From: Desulfomicrobium macestii
GTDB lineage: Bacteria; Desulfobacterota; Desulfovibrionia; Desulfovibrionales; Desulfomicrobiaceae
DNA length: 64,000 nucleotides
Assembly: GCF_014873765.1 (NCBI RefSeq)
Contig: NZ_JADBGG010000016.1
Span: forward strand, 40,634 to 104,633
Reading direction: 5' to 3'
Shown: piece by piece, positions 62,536-64,000 of the stretch
How the letters are laid out: every line of letters begins with the position of its first letter
Position numbering within the stretch: the stretch's first letter is position 1
The notes under the pieces: model-generated
What the model saw: only the letters and a program-made list of their open reading frames with translations
The model's database searches: none
Told to the model about the DNA's origin: nothing
Position numbers and translations under genes: made by a program

Positions 62536-63573
62536 TCAGGCGTTCCAGTCCAGGATGACCTTGCCGGACTTGCCCGAGCGCATGACATCGAAGCCCTTCT
62601 GGAAGTCCTCGGCGGCGAAGTTGTGGGTGATGACCGGGGACATGTCCAGTCCGCTCTGCAGCATGGCTGTCATCTTGTACCAAGTCTCGAACATTTCGCG
62701 GCCGTAGATGCCCTTGAGCTTCAGGCCCTTGAACACGACCTGTCCCCAGTCGATGGCCGTGTCCTCGGGCATGATGCCGAGCAGGGCGATGTGCCCGCCG
62801 TGGTTCATCTGCGCGAGCATCTCCCGGAAAGCGTGGGGGTTTCCGGACATCTCAAGACCTACGTCGAAGCCTTCGGACATGTGCAGGTCGGCCATGGTCT
62901 CGGCCAGGGACTCGCTGCCGACGTTGACGGCGCGGCTGACGCCCATCTTGCGGGCCAGGTCCAGGCGGTAGTCGTTGACGTCGGTGATGACCACGTGGCG
63001 AGCTCCGCAGAACCGGGCTATCCCCGCGGCCATGATGCCGATGGGTCCGGCCCCGGTGATGAGCACGTCCTCGCCGACCAGATCGAAGGACAGGGCGGTG
63101 TGCGTGGCGTTGCCGAGCGGGTCGAGCATGGCGGCCACGTCGCCGGAGATGGTGTCGGGGATCTTGAAGGCGTTGACGGCCGGAACGCAGACGTATTCGG
63201 CGAAGCAGCCCGGACGGTTGACGCCCACGCCGATGGCGTTGCGGCAGAGATGGCGCTTGCCCGCCTTGCAGTTGCGGCAGTGGCCGCAGGTGATGTGCCC
63301 CTCGGCGGAAACCCGGTCGCCGACTTTGAGCCCGCGCACCTCGGAGCCCATGGCCACGATGCGCCCCACAAACTCATGTCCGACGGCCATGGGCACGGGG
63401 ATGGTCTTGGCCGCCCAGGCGTCCCAGTTGTAGATATGGATGTCGGTGCCGCAGATGGCGGTCTTGCCGACTTTTATCAGGATATCGTTATGGCCGACCT
63501 CGGGTACGGGGATCTCTTCCATCCAGATCCCGACTTCGGCCTTGGCCTTTACCAGCGCTTTCATTTTTTCCAT
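62536..63573 (-). CDS. tdh: L-threonine 3-dehydrogenase
   Basis: Zinc-dependent medium-chain dehydrogenase of 345 aa, close to E. coli Tdh (341 aa) along its length: [31 protein letters not shown] (catalytic zinc Cys41), [25 protein letters not shown] (four structural zinc cysteines), [23 protein letters not shown] (NAD site) and [14 protein letters not shown]. It oxidises threonine to 2-amino-3-ketobutyrate. The usual partner kbl is not downstream; the array follows. Start at 63573 has a GAGGATA site; ATG 63564 is an alternative. Confidence 0.93.
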   Translation of the reverse strand: MEKMKALVKAKAEVGIWMEEIPVPEVGHNDILIKVGKTAICGTDIHIYNWDAWAAKTIPVPMAVGHEFVGRIVAMGSEVRGLKVGDRVSAEGHITCGHCRNCKAGKRHLCRNAIGVGVNRPGCFAEYVCVPAVNAFKIPDTISGDVAAMLDPLGNATHTALSFDLVGEDVLITGAGPIGIMAAGIARFCGARHVVITDVNDYRLDLARKMGVSRAVNVGSESLAETMADLHMSEGFDVGLEMSGNPHAFREMLAQMNHGGHIALLGIMPEDTAIDWGQVVFKGLKLKGIYGREMFETWYKMTAMLQSGLDMSPVITHNFAAEDFQKGFDVMRSGKSGKVILDWNA

Positions 63574-63631
63574 TTTATTATCCTCGTATGTTCTGAAATT
63601 TTTTGCGCAATGTTTTACAAATCTTGAAGAT

Positions 63632-63657
63632 GGATTCCCGCCTGCACGGAAATGACG
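63632..63657. repeat. Isolated palindromic repeat upstream of tdh
   Basis: GGATTCCCGCCTGCACGGAA followed by ATGACG: an imperfect reverse-orientation copy of the palindrome found in the 76-bp array, 59 bases upstream of the tdh start. Confidence 0.65.
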
Positions 63658-63764
63658 CCGGGGCAACGCCCTCGTGACGCCGGAAATGCCCCTACTGCTT
63701 CATTAACAGGCAACCATGCTTTCATGCCTTTTCGGTCAGCGCTCAAGGCTTTGCGGGTTGGCGG

Positions 63765-63906
63765 GACGGCGGGGCGTCGACTGTCTGACTGAGCCAGGCA
63801 TCGTTTGTTGCATTGTCGCCCATCACTCGAAGTCAAAGCCTGCGTTCGACAGCAGCGACAATGCAACTCTACGAGGCCGACGAAGGAGTTTCGGCGGCCC
63901 GCCGTC
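63765..63906. repeat. Structured repeat element, copy 2
   Basis: GACGGCGGG (63765-63773) pairs with CCCGCCGTC (63898-63906); TTGCATTGTCGC (63808-63819) pairs with GCGACAATGCAA (63855-63866); GCCGA/TCGGC forms the side hairpin. Blocks CATCGTTTGTTG and CAACTCTACGAGGCCG match copy 1 at 27396 exactly, while the stems differ in sequence but keep pairing. The flanking stretch from 63658 shows no gene. Confidence 0.78.
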
Positions 63907-63970
63907 TGGACTGCCTTAAGGATGACGGACACGGCTTGAGAGGTTATCTTCCGCTCATGAGGAGACACAC

Positions 63971-64000
63971 ATGGGAAGATCAGCCAAGTATTCAAAAGAA
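63971..64000 (+). CDS. Start of a probable transposase gene (cut by window edge)
   Basis: Only ten codons are visible, MGRSAKYSKE, behind a GAGGAG site. The sequence resembles the N-terminus of IS3-family OrfA proteins (K/R-x-YSxE...). The sequence TGAGAGGTTATC at about 63938 could be an insertion-sequence left end. This is tentative because so little is visible. Confidence 0.35.
   Translation, partial: MGRSAKYSKE

Noticed and set aside
61913..62707. Several overlapping 72-150-aa reading frames with repeated sequence over the 76-bp array
   Set aside because: The unit length is not divisible by three, so each frame simply reads the same repeat in turn. They have no ribosome binding sites and overlap one another.

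Overview
The window reads as a chromosomal segment of a high-GC, Gram-negative, anaerobic deltaproteobacterium. The best fit is a sulfate reducer of the Desulfovibrio/Desulfomicrobium type. That placement is an inference from the multiheme c-type cytochromes, two or three inorganic sulfur-anion transporter families (SulP, YeiH, TauE/SafE), several sigma-54 activators, and protein sequences that resemble that order. No rRNA or tRNA was seen. Coding is dense on both strands, with many coupled starts (ATGA, GTGA and TGATG overlaps).

Layout. 1-6.4 kb: a hybrid sensor kinase and a CHASE4-PAS-GGDEF-EAL protein. 6.5-10.3 kb: a two-gene respiratory module in which two CydA-like membrane subunits are paired and one is fused to eight c-type hemes. 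10.5-15.4 kb: a small Cys-cluster protein, an orphan kinase, a GspE/PilB-type ATPase and an HDOD protein. 15.4-17.9 kb: LemA and DUF2207 membrane proteins (minus strand). 18-25.7 kb: alpha-2-macroglobulin and penicillin-binding protein 1C. 25.7-27.4 kb: a TyrR-like regulator. 27.6-33.7 kb (minus): a sigma-54 response regulator and its c-heme-binding sensor kinase, followed upstream by a small membrane protein and a YeiH-type anion exporter with its own sigma-54 promoter. 34-36.1 kb (minus): MlaA lipoprotein and a secreted hydrolase. 36.2-40.2 kb (minus): phoB-phoR-pstB-phoU. 40.5-42.7 kb: an EAL-CBS-GGDEF protein preceded by three Pho half-sites. 42.8-49.9 kb (minus): MATE exporter, an RluA-associated domain protein, a sigma-54 activator, its kinase, and a Lon-type protease with a response-regulator receiver domain inserted in it. 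50.1-54.6 kb: a sigma-54-promoted operon (58-aa protein, UspA-like protein, SulP, small membrane protein, TauE/SafE). 54.8-58.4 kb: pstSCA behind four Pho half-sites. 58.5-61.5 kb: a Cys-cluster protein, Hsp20, a phosphotransbutyrylase-family enzyme and an IlvH-like ACT protein. 61.6-64 kb: a 76-bp tandem array of palindromic repeats, threonine dehydrogenase, a second copy of a structured repeat, and the first ten codons of a probable transposase.

How it works together. Three themes recur. Phosphate homeostasis is split into two transcription units (phoBR-pstB-phoU and pstSCA), and the Pho box pattern appears to bring a c-di-GMP enzyme into the same regulon. Sigma-54 control links two kinase/activator pairs to nearby sulfur-anion transporter operons. 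The second of these pairs is coupled to a receiver-Lon fusion, which suggests phosphorylation-gated proteolysis. Energy metabolism is represented by the CydA-like/octaheme cytochrome module.

The most unusual items are the receiver-Lon fusion, the split CydA/octaheme complex, the covarying structured repeat present twice (27.4 and 63.8 kb), and the 76-bp array.
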